In this document: in pieces, positions 11,133-23,619 of the stretch | Layout: each line of letters starts with the position of its first letter | Position numbering within the stretch: position 1 is the first letter of the stretch | Assembly (NCBI GenBank): GCA_003255065.1 | Contig: QAOA01005941.1 | Span: 246,284 to 310,283, forward strand | DNA: 64,000 nucleotides | Direction of reading: 5' to 3' | Source: Cercis canadensis | Taxonomy: Eukaryota > Streptophyta > Magnoliopsida > Fabales > Fabaceae | Translations under genes and position numbers: made by a program | Notes under the pieces: generated by a model | Seen by the model: only the letters and a program-made list of their open reading frames with translations | What the model was told of the DNA's origin: nothing | Databases searched by the model: none

Positions 11133-14100
11133 TACTTTTTGGGCAATTTTGTTTGCAAGGCTTCATCATAAATAAATTATGACTGACGTTATAGCTAGCT
11201 AGTTGTATATCCACATGCAAACAAGTTATATCTTAAATGTCTTCATTTACTCGTTGATTGATCCTTCCCACTGCCCATTATTTATCTTTTGGCAATGCAT
11301 GTTTCCTCAATAAAACCCTAATTTCATATATGGCGTTACGCCTGAAAATCCCATACAATCTTGAAACATAGCTTGCTATATATGGGGAATGGGGAATGGA
11401 TGCGCATATATATGAATGCTTTTCTTGTCTTTGATATAACTTAATATTTAATTTTGTTGCTTTGATTTTAATGAAGAAAATTCTTGCACTCAAAACTAAA
11501 TGTCACTTCTATTCTCAGAAAGGGTGTTGTTCTCAATTTCATTCAATCCAATCAATCTTTTGAAGCTTAAACATGATGAAGTTTCATCAAAGAAGTGCAG
11601 AAGTGATGAATAATATCAGTGGGTGATTGTAGAGAAAATTGAGTTTTGTTCACATTGAAGCCCCACCCGTGTGAGTGATGTGCCCCCACAATTGACTTGA
11701 GGTGTGAAAGGTCTCTTCGGCTCAGCGAGAGATAGAAGCAGAGAATCTCCAACCACATGCATCATTAGTTTCAATCTTCTTATATATCATCCAGGTCTTA
11801 ACAAAAGAAAAATGTAACAAAGACACTACAAGAAAATCTCTGTTTTTCAACTCAATAAAATACTATTGAAATTTAAAAAAAAATAAAATTATAACAGTAA
11901 TTCTAACGGTAGACAATTATTTTTGAAATTCTAACAGAAATTCCAATGAAATTCTATTACTGTTGAGATTACCGTTGGAATTTTTAGAAAATGGAGAGAA
12001 ATTTTTTTAAAAAATTTCAACAGTATATTATAACGGAATATTTCATTGGAATTGTTTTTATTTAAAACACACCTTTTATTTAATTTTTTTTAGTTTTTTA
12101 GAATTTCCAACGGTAATTTCAATAGAAATTACCCTTAAAATTCCTTAACCCCAAAACTCCTCATTTCTCCAACCAGAAGACAGAGAAAGCAATTCTTTTT
12201 TGAATTTGGATCGAATTCCAACAGTAATTTACTTTGAAAATACTGTAGGAATCTTCGAAAATATCTTCCACCTTCCTCATCTTTCCCATTTCATTTCCCC
12301 CATTTCCTTTCACCAAGAGACCTAGCCTTCCTTATACATTTTCTTTAAGCTTCAAACTTTAGCGGTGTGAGGCCTTTTCCGGTGGATTGTGGCATTTTCC
12401 TGTGGCAAGTAGCAATGTCCAAGTGAGTTGCATTACTTTTTGGGCAATTTTGTTTGCTAGGCTTCATCATAAATAAATTATGACTTTGACGTTATAACTA
12501 GCTAGTTGTATATCCACATGCAAACAAGTTATATCTTAAATGTCTTCATTTACTCGTTGATTGATCCTTCCCACTGCCCATCATTTATATTTTGGCAGCG
12601 CATGTTTCCTCAATAAAACCCTAATTTCATATATGGCATTATGCCTGAAAATCCCATACAATCTTGAAACATAGCTTGCTATATATGGGGAATGGGAATG
12701 GATGCGTATATATATAAATGCTTTTCTTGACTTTGATATAACTTAATATTTACTTTTGCTGCTTTGATTGTAATGAAGAAAATTCTTGCACTCAAAACTA
12801 AATGTCAATTCTATTCTCAAAAAGGGCGTTGCTCTCAATTTCATTCAATCCAATCGATCTTTTGAAGCTTAAACATGATGAAGTTTCATCAAAGAAGTGC
12901 AGAAGTGATGAATAAGGTCAGTGGGTGATCATAGGGAAAATTGAGTTTTGTTCGCATTGAAGCCCCACCCATGTGAGTGATGTGCCCCCACAATTGACTT
13001 GAGGTGTGAAAGGTCTTTTCGGTTCAGCAAGAGATAGAAGTAGAGAATCTTCAACCACATGTGTCATCAGTTTCAATCTTCTTATATATCATCTAGGTCT
13101 TAACAAAAGAAATATATAACACACACATTACAAGAAAATCTCTATTTTTCAACTCAATAGAATACCATTGGAGTTTTAAAAAAATTATAACAGTAATTCT
13201 GACTGTAGATATTTTTTTTTTTGAAATTCTAACAGAAATTTCATTACTATTGAGATTACCGTAAGAATTTTTAGAAAATGGAGAGGAAATTTTTTTAAAA
13301 AATTCAACGGTATATTATAATAGAATATTGCATTGGAATTGTTTTTAATTAAAACACACCTTTTATTTAAAATATTTTTATTTTTATTTTTTTAGGGTTT
13401 CCAATGATAATTCCAATATAAATTACCATTGAAATTCCTTAAACCCAAAACTCCTCATTTCGCTAACCAAAAGACAAAGAAAGCAATTCTTTTTTGAATT
13501 TGGATCGAATTCCAACAGTAATTTGCTTTGGAAATACCGTAGGAATCTTCCAACATATCTTCCACCTTCCTCATCTTTCCCATTTTATTTCCCCCATTTC
13601 CTTTCACCGAGAGACCTAGCCTTCCTTATACATTTTCTTTACGCTTCGAACTTTAGCAGAGTGAGGCTTTTTCTGGTGGCTTGTGGCATTTTCCTGTGGC
13701 AAGTAGTAGTGTCTAAGTGAGTTGCACTACTTTTTGGGCAATTTTGTTTGCAAGGCTTCATCATAAATAAATTATGACTTTGACGTTATAACTAGCTAGT
13801 TGTATATCCACATGCAAACAAGTTACATCTTAAATGTCTTCATTTACTCGTTGATTGATCCTTCCCACTGCCCATTATTTATATTTTGGCGGTGCATGTT
13901 TCCTCAATAAAACCCTAATTTCATATATGGCGTTACGCCTGAAAATCCCATACAATCTTGAAACATAGCTTGCTATATATGGGGGAATCAGGAATGGATG
14001 CGTATATATATATGAATGCTTTTCTTGTCTTTGATATAACTTAATATTTACTTTTGCTGCTTTGATTTTAATGAAGAAAATTCTTGCACTCAAAACTAAA

Positions 14101-14422
14101 TGTCAATTCTATTCTCAGAGAGGGTGTTGTTCTCAATTTCATTCAATTCAATCGATCTTTTGAAGCTTAAACATGATGAAGTTTCATCAAAGAAGTGCAG
14201 AAGTGATGAATAAGGTCAGTGGGTGATTTTAGAGAAAATTGAGTTTTGTTCGCATTGAAGCCCCACCCATGTGAGTGATGTGCCCCCACAATTGACTTGA
14301 GGTGTGAAAGGTCTCTTAGCTTAGCGAGAGATAGAAGTAGAGAATCTCCAACCACATGCATCATCAGTTTCAATCTTCTTATATATCATCCAAGTCTTAA
14401 CAAAAGAAGAATGTAACACACA

Positions 14423-14640
14423 CACTACAAGAAAATCTCTGTTTTTCAACTCAATAAAATACTGTTGGAATTTTAAAAAAATTATGACAGTAATTCCAAC
14501 TGTAGACATATTTTTGAAATTCCAACGGAAATTCCATTATTGTTGAAATTACCGTTCGAATTTTTAGAAAATGGGGAGGAGATTTTTTTAAAAAATTTCA
14601 ACAGTATATCATAACGGAATATTCCATTTAAATTGTTTTT
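14423..14640 (+). mobile_element. CACTA-like 5' terminus in the last array unit, cut by a Ty3/Gypsy remnant
   Basis: CACTACAAGAAAAT at 14423 is preceded by ACACACA. Its subterminal repeats run to about 14640, where the sequence switches abruptly to Ty3/Gypsy reverse-transcriptase code. It is the rightmost CACTA-like 5' end of the array. It faces the matching 3' terminus at 57946, so the two may be the ends of one element now separated by nested insertions. Confidence 0.55.
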
Positions 14641-14659
14641 GAACAAAGCTTTTCAGAAT

Positions 14660-17560
14660 TTGAACAAAGCTAGTCCAAAAGATGACTTCCCTCTACCATA
14701 CATAGATGTTCTTGTTGATAATACGACCAAGAATCACCGGTATTCTTTCATGGATGGGTATTCGGGGTACAATTAGATTCCATTGGCTGATGAAGATAAA
14801 GAGAAGACTACGTTCATCACACACTGGGGTACCTATTGTTATAGGGTAATGCCATTTAGGTTGAAGAATGCAGGAGCTACCTATCAAAGGGCTATGGTTC
14901 CACTTTTTCATGACAGATACACAAAGAAATCGAGGTCTATGTAGACGATATGGTGGCTAAATCAAAAGAAGGGGAAAGTCATGTGAATGTGCTTCGGAAA
15001 CTGTTCGAAAGACTAAGAAAATACAGGTTGAGATTGAATCCAAACAAATTCACTTTTGGTGCGACTTCTAGTAAATTGTTAGGGTTCATCATTAGCGAGA
15101 AGGGAATTGAAGTAGACCTGGACAAAGTTCGAGCAATTCGGGAGATGCCATTCTTAAGATCAGAAAAAGAAGTTCGGAGTTTTTCCTAGGGAAACTTAAT
15201 TATACAGCCATACTCATTTCAAATATCACTTACACTTGTGAACCCTTCTTCAAATTGCCAAGGAAAAATAATCCTAGTGAGTGGGACGAAAAGTGTCAGG
15301 AAATTTTTGATAGGATTAAGGAGTATTTGCTTAATCTACCAGTGCTTGTACCATCGACATCTAGAAAGCCTCTTATTCTGTATTTGACCGTGCTTCTAGA
15401 ATCAATGAGGAGTGTGTTAAGCCAACATGATGAAGGGGGAAGAAAAGAGATGACTATTTATTACTTGAGTAAGAAGTTTACTGATTACGAGATGAGATAT
15501 GCCATGGTAGAAAAAACGTGTTGTGCATTAGTTTGGGTAGTTAGTAGACTCTGACAATACATGTTATACCATACTACATAGTTCATCTCTCGTATAGATC
15601 TCATCAAGTTCATTTTTGAAAAGCCTTATCTCTCCAGAAGATTAGCTAAGTGGCAAATTGGTCTTTCAGAATACAATGTGGTGTATATGACAAATAAGTC
15701 TATTAAAGAAAGTGTAATTGTTGATTACTTAGCTGAAAATCCAGTTGACAATTATCAACCCATGAGATTTGAAATTTTTGATGAAGATGTTCTTGTAGTC
15801 CAAGGAGGGGATGAAAAAGAAGAAGTAAGTTGGAAGATGTACTTTGATGGTGCTGTGAATATGTATGGACAAGGAATAGGGGCCGTAATCATGTCACCAG
15901 AAGGAAAGCAATTTCCTATAGCCATTAAGTTGGACTTCGATTGCACTAATAACATGACAGAATATGAAGCATGTGTAAGAGGTCTACAAGCAGCTTTAGA
16001 TTTAAAAGTTGATAACTTGGATGTTTTTGGAGATTATGCTCTCATCATCTATCAGGTGACTGGAGAATGGCAAACCGATGATTCAAAATTGGTTCTGTAT
16101 CAAAAATATTTGATTTGGTTAATCAAGAAATTTGAAGACATCATATTTTCTCACTTATCTCGCAATAAGAACCAATTTACGGATGCTTTGGCCACACTAG
16201 CAGTAATGACTAAGCTTGATTGTGGAGTAATGGTGCAACCAATACAAGTGAAGTCAGAGGACAAACTGGTTTATTGCTCTAATGTGAAAGAAGAACTTGA
16301 TGATCACTCTTGGTACTATGACATCTTACAATATATCAATTCCAGAGAATATCCAGTTGGGCCTAATGAAAATGATAGGAAGACTATCAAATGTCTAACA
16401 TTGGGATTCTTTCTGAGTAGAGAGGTTTTGTACAAAAGAAGTCATGACAGAGCACTTTTACGATGAGTGGATGCTAAGGAGGCTAATCTCATTTTGAGTG
16501 CTATTCATGAAGGAATATGCACTACTCATGCAAATGGTCATATGATGATTCAAAAAATTCTAAGAATGGGTTATTATTGGACAACAATGGAAAAAGATTG
16601 CATTAGTTATGTTAAAAAGTGTCACAAGTGCCAAATTTATGCTGATTGCACTAAAGTATCATCGTCTATGTTGCACAGTATGATAACCCCGTGACCATTT
16701 TTTATGTGGGGAATTGATGTCATTGGTCTAATCAATCCGAAAGCATCAAATGGACACCGTTTCATTCTGGTAACAATTGACTACTTCACAAAATGCGTAG
16801 AGGCTGCTTCTTATGTGAAAGTGACTCAAAAGATAGTTGCCAGATTTTTGAAGACGAATATCATTTGTCGATATGGACAACCGGAGAAAATCATCACTGA
16901 TAATTGTTTGAATTTGAATGGTGCAGATATACAAAAGTTATGTAAACAATTTGCAATCAAGCATCATAATTCTTCGCCATATAGACCTCAGATGAATGGA
17001 GCAGTAGAAGCCATAAATAAAAAAATCAAGAAGATAGTGAAAAAGATGGTCATGACCTACAAAGATTGGCATGAAATGCTTCCCTATGTTTTGTATACTT
17101 ATTGCATAACAGTTCGATCATCAACTGGGGCAATGTCGTATTCTCTGGTATACGGTATGGAAGTTGTTACTCCTATAGAAGTAGAGATCTCCTCTCTTTG
17201 AGTCTTGATGGGAACTGATTTAGAAGAGTCAGAATGGGCACGGGTTAGATATGAGTAGCTGAATATGATTGAAGAGAAAAGATTAGTTACAATTTGTCAT
17301 GGACAATTATATCAACAAATGATGACCAAAGCATTTAATAAAAATGTTCGACTTCATGAATTTTAACCAGGAGATCTAATATTGAGAAAGGTTTTGCCTT
17401 ATTAAGAAGATGCATAGGGAAAATGGGCTCCAATTCATTAAGGCCCATACATTGTTAAACAAGCATTCTCTGGAGGTGCTTTGATTCTCACAGATATGGA
17501 AGGACATGAGATGGCTAAGCCGATACATTCTGATGTAGTCAAAAAATATTACTCGTAAAA
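14660..17560 (+). mobile_element. pol remnant of the outer Tat element (RT, RNase H, archaeal-type RNase H, integrase)
   Basis: Recognisable pieces in order are: RT (SPKDDFPLPYIDVLVDNT, then VDDMVAKSKEGE) to about 15190, the element's own RNase H region about 15260-15600, a second RNase H-like region about 15830-16210 (MYFDGAVNMYGQGIGAV, NNMTEYEACVRGL), a zinc-binding integrase N-terminus about 16500-16650 (CHKCQIYAD), and integrase core about 16700-17200 (WGIDVIGLINP, ITDNCLNLNG). The region is interrupted several times and is a fossil. Confidence 0.8.
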
Positions 17561-17635
17561 AAAAAAAAAAACCCGTTAGATTGAAAACTCAAAAAGACAA
17601 TCTAGGCAAAAGTTAGGGCATTCAAGTTAAATCTA

Positions 17636-18064
17636 TTGGATTGAAAACCTAAAAGGGAAATCTAGATGTGAGTTTGATCCTGCAAGAATGTTTGTGCAAT
17701 AATGAAAGAATGAACAGAGAATAGAAAATTTGTTTGAGATAAGAGAGGAAACTCAGCATATAAGAAACAAGAGTTTTGCATTTCAACATCAGAAGGATAA
17801 ACGGCGTCTCAGTCAAGCAGAAGTTTGATCCAAGGCAATATGAGAATCANTTGGATTGAAAACCTAAAAGGGAAATCTAGATGTGAGTTTGATCTTGCAA
17901 GAATGTTTGTGCAATAATGAAAGAATGAACAGAGAATAGAAAATTTGTTTGAGATAAGAGAGGAAACTCAGCATATAAGAAACAAGAGTTTTGCATTTCA
18001 ACATCAGAAGGATAAACGGCGTCTCAGTCAAGCAGAAGTTTGATCCAAGGCAATATGAGAATCA
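17636..18064. other. 214-bp direct duplication around a single n (assembly join)
   Basis: Bases 17636-17849 are repeated at 17851-18064 with one difference seen (GATCCTGC versus GATCTTGC), and the only base between the copies is the n at 17850. The exact fit of both copies to the n points to two overlapping contigs placed end to end rather than a biological duplication. The sequence is non-coding 3' region of the outer Tat element. Confidence 0.9.
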
Positions 18065-18724
18065 ATAAAGTTGGATATCACAGAGCTACAACTAGGGCAA
18101 AATTGTTCGTTCTATGCGACTTCTGAATCTTTCATCCCGAATTACGTGGGCTTTGATTCCTCTTCCAGGATACATAGGCACCTACTTGGTAGGGTAAGTC
18201 TAATTTCACCAAGACCCCAAACTAGGGAAATTTTTTTTATTCTGATAGGTATCTCTTTGAGCTTTCAATCCTTTGACATTTGTACACTTTTTTCTTGTTT
18301 GAAATAAAAAATGTTAAATTATTGAATTTACTTCTTTCAATTATGCATACTCTCCATGATAAATTATTGAGTTATGGTTTTGAATAAAATGTGAATGAAT
18401 TGTTTATATGACATATTCATTTATTTCTTAAAGTAGGTTACATTGACATGGTTTCTAGATTTTAGAATGATCTCTTCTAAATCAAAGCAAAGCCCAAGAT
18501 TTGTTAAGATTCTTCTTTAATGTTTATAGTTTAAAAGGAGTGTGATTTCATCATTTGGGGAGTAAGGAAAAATTATCTGACAGAGGCAGAAATTCCGTTT
18601 CTAAAAGGAAAAGACACACATGAGTGATTCGACTTTTGAAAGAGTAAATTTTGATTGAACCACTTTCTTTGCAATAGATCAAAGATGACTCATCTTAGTG
18701 TCATGGGGTACATTTCTTACACTT

Positions 18725-19113
18725 TTTAGCCATTAATTTTCACACAATTACGTTTTGTGCAATTAATTTGCTTGTCATTACATTTCATGCCATTAATTTT
18801 TTTTACCATTATATTTTATGGCATTGATTTTCTAGCCATTATATTGTGTGCCATTAATTTTCTTGTCATTACATTTCATGTCATTAATTTCTCTGCTATT
18901 AATTTTCTCGTCATTACATTCTATGTCGTTACATTTCATATCATTAATTTTTCTGCCATTAATATTTTTTGCCATTACATTTCATGCCATTATATTTTGT
19001 GCTATTAATTTTTCTGTCATTACATTTTATGTCATTGATTTTTCAGTAATTACATTTAATGTCGTTAATCTTCTCGCTATTACATTTCATGTCATTAATT
19101 TCTCTGCCATTAC
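18725..19113 (+). repeat. AT-rich ~21-bp degenerate tandem array (left segment)
   Basis: Units of roughly 21 bases follow the pattern CATTAATTTT(C/T)T(T/C)G(T/C) alternating with CATTACATTTCATGT. The same array continues at 20556-20619 and 36747-36910 on the far sides of two insertions. It lies between integrase and 3' LTR of the outer Tat element, the place where Tat elements are known to carry variable tandem repeats. The long open frames across it are low-complexity translations, not genes. Confidence 0.8.
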
Positions 19114-20555
19114 TGATACATGTCTTTTAGGACTATAAAAACCATGTTTTAATACTGAATTTCTACCTGCATTGTGAGGAAATCCTCATTAAACATGGTA
19201 TTTAATCCATGAATTGGTGTTGTCAGGTACCAAGATTTTAATCAGGAAAAAGGAAGAAGTTGGAAGCAATCCATGAAGCAAATGGCAAGGAAACCAGTCT
19301 CATACAAAGTTTTCATGAGAACACGAGCAGGAACACGGCTGTGTTTCCCCCATGTCTAACATCCAGATGTTGCTGCTCAAGCTTATGGACAAACACAGCC
19401 AAGACAAGATTAGACACAGCTGTGTGCGAGGCCGTGTTGATCAAGCAGAGTGTACAAACATGGAACACTCCCAGAGCAAAAAGACACACAGACCATGTCT
19501 GAGGAACACAGGCAGTGACAAGAGAAGAACACGACCGTGTCTGTTCCCGTGTTTAATGACCAGGAAAGCGCCTTAAATGACACGTCCAAGTCCAAGTCCA
19601 AAAATAGAACACGGCCGTGTTCGAGCTATTTCTGATGAGAAGACCTAATTTCACAGAAGTATAAATAGGAATTTGATGCATGGGCATAAGAGGCCGTACT
19701 TGGGAAGAAAAGGAGGAGACGAGCTAGAGCACGAAAAAGGAGCAATTGGGACTCGATCTACATCTCATTTTTCTTCTTCTCATCTTATGTTGAATTTCAT
19801 CTGTTTAATGTTATTGAATTCAATTATGAGTAGCTAAACTCTTAGTGTTAGGGGTTTGATGTAATTCATTTGTAATGAGGTTTCAAGACTGAATGAACCT
19901 ATTTTAGTACAATTCTTCTTGTTGAATGGAATTTACTATTATTAATGCGTTTAAATGACTGGCCTCCATTTGAAGATTCGTTTCAATGCTAGGAATAGTA
20001 AGATCCGAATGTGCTTCTATGAATTCTGTCATGAATTGAGTTAATCTAGGAATAGATAACTTAGTTTAGGTGGTCTTGAATTAATTTCCTAGGGCCTAAT
20101 CATCTAGACTAGTTAATTGTGTCAAGGAATTGGACAATTAATTGGGATAGGGAGGATTGTTTCACCAAGGGATTGGGTTCAATCACATTAGGGAAAGTAA
20201 CCAACAACAAAGGAATTATAACTGAAATAATTAGTTCAGTATTGATCCCAAGGTTACTTTGTCTATGAAGTAACCAAATTTGCAAGCGAATGAAATCAAC
20301 CCCTAACCTTCTCATTCTTATCATCAACCTCAGTTAAATTGCTATTTAAAGTTTTTTATGTAATCGTTTGAGTTTTGTTACTTAGTTAATTACAGTAGTC
20401 ATTTTTAGGCTGCCTTCAATCCAAAATGTTATTTCTTCTAAATAGAACTAGTATTGGAGAAATTGGTAGTTGCTTGCATTAATCCTTGATGACGGTACTC
20501 TACTCATATATTACTACTTGTGTGACTCGGTACACTTGCCGGAAAAAGTCCATCA
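19114..20555 (+). mobile_element. Solo LTR of an Athila-family Ty3/Gypsy element
   Basis: It begins TGATACATGTCTTTTAGGAC and ends GCCGGAAAAAGTCCATCA. It is alignable throughout with the LTRs at 46104-47678 and 53632-55182, but clearly more diverged. It is flanked by ATTAC on both sides (19109-19113 and 20556-20560), a 5-bp target duplication. No internal region remains, which is the usual product of LTR-LTR recombination. It contains the family's ACACGG-type repeats in degraded form (about 19320-19630). At 1442 bases it is somewhat shorter than its relatives. Confidence 0.85.
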
Positions 20556-20619
20556 ATTACCTTTCGTACAATTAATTTTCTCGCTATTATATTTTATATC
20601 ATTAATCTTCTTGTCATTA

Positions 20620-22749
20620 CTGTTAATACCCCATTTTGTCCAGGTCAACCTATCAATAAAAAATATTTTATAAAAATAATAAAATACAAAAATACAAAAA
20701 ATGTGTTATTATTATTAAAAAAGAAAATAATAAAATAAACAAAAACAAAAAGAAATAATTGCCATTTGAGGCAACACGCAAGGTAGCACTGTGAAGTGTT
20801 GTTCACCAGTCTAGCAATCCAGCTTCCTGTGAAGTCCCACCATGTCATGCCTATTGCAATTTGAAAACAGGAAATAGGAAATCACATTAGTGCAACTTGC
20901 ACAATTTTTCAGCTATAAAAGAGACACAGACGGAGGGGAAGAAAAAAAAAAGGGCAGATACACATAACAAAGGGGACAGAGTATTCTTCAAACACCATAC
21001 AGAGAGAACACATTTTTCTCCATACATACTTGTGAGAAATTTGAAAAATAGAAGTGAAACTCTAGAAAAACAAAGAAAATCATTTAAGAAAAAGGGACAG
21101 GGGCCTCAAACATTGGGTTTTTTCTACTACTTCATCTTCATTATTCTATTCTTCCATTTTTAGTTTCTTGTATTCAGTCTCTCAGTACACAACACACACA
21201 CACAACAAACATCACCAAACAGAGATACCATCATAGAGAGGAAATCAATTCCCTTTGCCAAAATCAAGTTTGAAGCAGAGTGATTCCACCCCATTCCTAA
21301 ATCCCCATTTTTTCAAAGAGAGAAACATAAACTAGAAGCAAAGTTTTAGAGAGAGAAATAGAATTTTAGAGAGAGATATAAAGAAATCTAGAGGAATAGA
21401 GAGTGAAATTTCTTACCTTTGTCACTGATTGTTGAGGAATAGAGTTGAGTCCATGAGATTTCGATATTTTTCTCCACCCTCTGCTTCTTGTTTCTCTTCC
21501 ATCACCGCTCCCCCTTCTCTGCTCTTGTTTCTTTCTTTTTGTCTTTTCTATTTGGATGTTTGACTTTTCAATGCATTAATTTCCTTTTTGCTTTTTGTTT
21601 TTACTTTTTTATTTATTTTCACTTATAGTGTAAGCCGGCCATGTTGCTATCTTCTTTTACTTTCTTTTAGTTTATTTTCTTTTTCATTATCCTTTATCAT
21701 TATTGGACTAAGCCCATGAACTGGGCCGATTTTCTCAATTTACTCCATAGTTTCTTAATGTTTGCTTGTTATTGATGGGTTTGGACTTTAATAATTTGAA
21801 TAAATCTCTTTTGTTGTAGTTATTATTAGTTCATTGTGTAGCCCACTAAATTGTTATTTTATTTATTTTGTTAAAATGTTAACTTTGTTTGTAAATAAAA
21901 TTCAAGCCCGACGACGGATTAAGTTAGGGAATAATTGTGTTAACAATTTTTCTTAATGTTCCTGAGGTGAGGGATAAATTTCTTGGTTATGCTAGAGGTA
22001 CTAGAGTGGCCAATGAAATTCCCAATATTTCTTTGATTCTCATAATTTTTGACATTTTATGTTACATTTTACCATTATTTTTTGTTCACGCTGGGATAAG
22101 ATTACCGACGAAGGAATAATTAAGGATAGTCGTAATAACAACAATTCCTTGAGATTTCGGAGGTGAGAAGTGTCACTTTAGTCTTTTCAGATGTACTGGT
22201 GGGCTTAAAGATAGATCTCCGATAAAAATCTTTTACTACGAATCTCGAACTCATTTCTTGAACAAGTAATAAATTATATTTCGCATATCGCTTGGTTAGT
22301 AAAATTACTAAAAATTACCTATGACAGAATAAATTGGGAGAGAATTATAATGATAATCACTGTCTCTACCCAATAGTCTTGAAGCATCTTTTTAGATTTT
22401 TCCAGAGGTATTAGCAAAACTTAATAACACATTAATCTATTTTAATGACCAATTTCATTCAAAAAATTTTAGATGACATAATATTAAATTGGTAACCGTA
22501 CACTAGAACGGGCGTCATAGGGTACTAACACCTTCCCCACACGTAACCAATTCTCTTACCCAAACTTTGATAACGTAGACCAAACCTTTTTTTATAGGCA
22601 TCCAATCATGTTTTAAATTGATTGGTGGTGATTCCATTAGTTTTCCTTAATCATTTTTTAATTAAAAAGCTTTACAAATTGATAATTTTACACTTATTAT
22701 TCTTTTCGCCGCCTTTCGTCGTCGCGCTCCCGAAAAGGACGTTGCGACA
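20620..22749 (+). repeat. 5' LTR of the inner Tat element
   Basis: It is 2130 bases with TG..CA ends (TGTTAATACC to GACGTTGCGACA). It carries long T-rich and purine-rich stretches and is matched by 34626-36746. Confidence 0.9.
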
Positions 22750-22751
22750 GT

Positions 22752-22771
22752 TTGGCAACTCCACTGGGGAC
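22752..22771 (+). other. Primer-binding site, tRNA-Arg type (inner Tat)
   Basis: TTGGCAACTCCACTGGGGAC lies three bases after the LTR end. TGGCRACTCC...GGGGAC is the site known in Ogre/Tat elements. Confidence 0.75.
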
Positions 22772-23619
22772 TTTAAGAGTTAAGCCATTCAAATTTAATT
22801 TTATGTCATCTATTGTTGAATTTTGGTCCTTTCTTTTGTGTATCTTTATGTTGCATATATATCTTTTGAATTTATTTCCTTATTAGATTATTGTGATTTA
22901 TTTGGGGCTTTATTTAGTGTTATTTTGTGCATTCTCATGCATCTTTGCACACACAAACTTTTTACCCAGGTTTCACTTTTCCTTTTTGGATTAGATTTAG
23001 GCAAAAAGTAACAATGTCTTGAGAGACCATCGGTCTGTGTATAGGCTTGTGAAACACTCTTGACCAAGTTGTATCCTTTCCGCTTGTAACCTATCATGTG
23101 TGAGGATTGGGGACCTTACTAACCAAAGTGTGGGTGCCAGTAAGAACAATTTGGAACCTTTCACCTATTAGGTTAAGATTTGACCCAATTCATACATATT
23201 TGGCAAACTTGGGGGCTTGTTTTAATTCCTCATTCTTTCAATCATATTCATTTAGTGTGTCTTATCTTTGTTCATGAACTTTACTTTCCTTCATCCTCAT
23301 TCATCCATCTCAATTTTAAAAATTTTCATTTCAGTCTTATACCCGCATTTTGCATATACATCATAGGCATTAATTTATTCATTTAAAACTTTTATTTATT
23401 TCCCTTTTTCACTTTTATTATCTCTTTTTTTTTTTTTTTTTATTTTGGTCCATTTTATAAAACACGCATTTTTTGATCCATTTATATCTCATATTCATTC
23501 TTGCTTTCTGAAATTATTAGGGCACCATTGCATCGTATCAAGAAGATACTGAAAGGCCTTTTACTCAAAGTCCAATTTTCACTCGTTCTTGAGTTCACCT
23601 TCAAGCTTCTGTTTCATCA

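Larger units (their letters stand above)
9869..14640. repeat. Tandem array of ~1.3-kb subtilase upstream units (about 3.7 copies)
   Basis: The units begin at TACTTTTTGGGCAATTTTGT at 9869, 11133, 12434 and 13728, giving lengths of 1264, 1301 and 1294 bp plus a partial 913-bp unit cut off at 14640. Each contains the same upstream landmarks in order: TTGACGTTATA (or TGACGTTATA), TGTATATCCACATGCAAACA, CTTGCTATATATG, ATGATGAAGTTTCATC, GCCCCACCC(A/G)TGTGAGTGAT, then a CACTA-like 5' terminus and part of its interior. The same interior end (AAGTGAGTTGCA) joins the next unit's start in each case, so this is tandem duplication rather than independent insertion. The array lies upstream of the minus-strand subtilase. 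Confidence 0.9.

Noticed and set aside
9869-14640. Regularly spaced repeats considered as a CRISPR-like or satellite array
   Set aside because: The units are ~1.3 kb, contain ordered promoter and CACTA-like parts, and lie in a plant locus. They are local tandem duplications.
17636-18064. 214-bp tandem duplication considered as a biological event
   Set aside because: The two copies abut exactly at an n, as do the two other pairs in the window. An unmerged assembly overlap explains it better.
18757-19138. Open frames rich in Phe, Ile, Leu and His resembling transmembrane repeats
   Set aside because: They are translations of the ~21-bp AT-rich tandem array and have no start context or family similarity.
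22823-23386. Short hydrophobic frames on both strands between the Tat PBS and gag
   Set aside because: They are T-rich leader sequence of the inner Tat element with no domain or conserved start.
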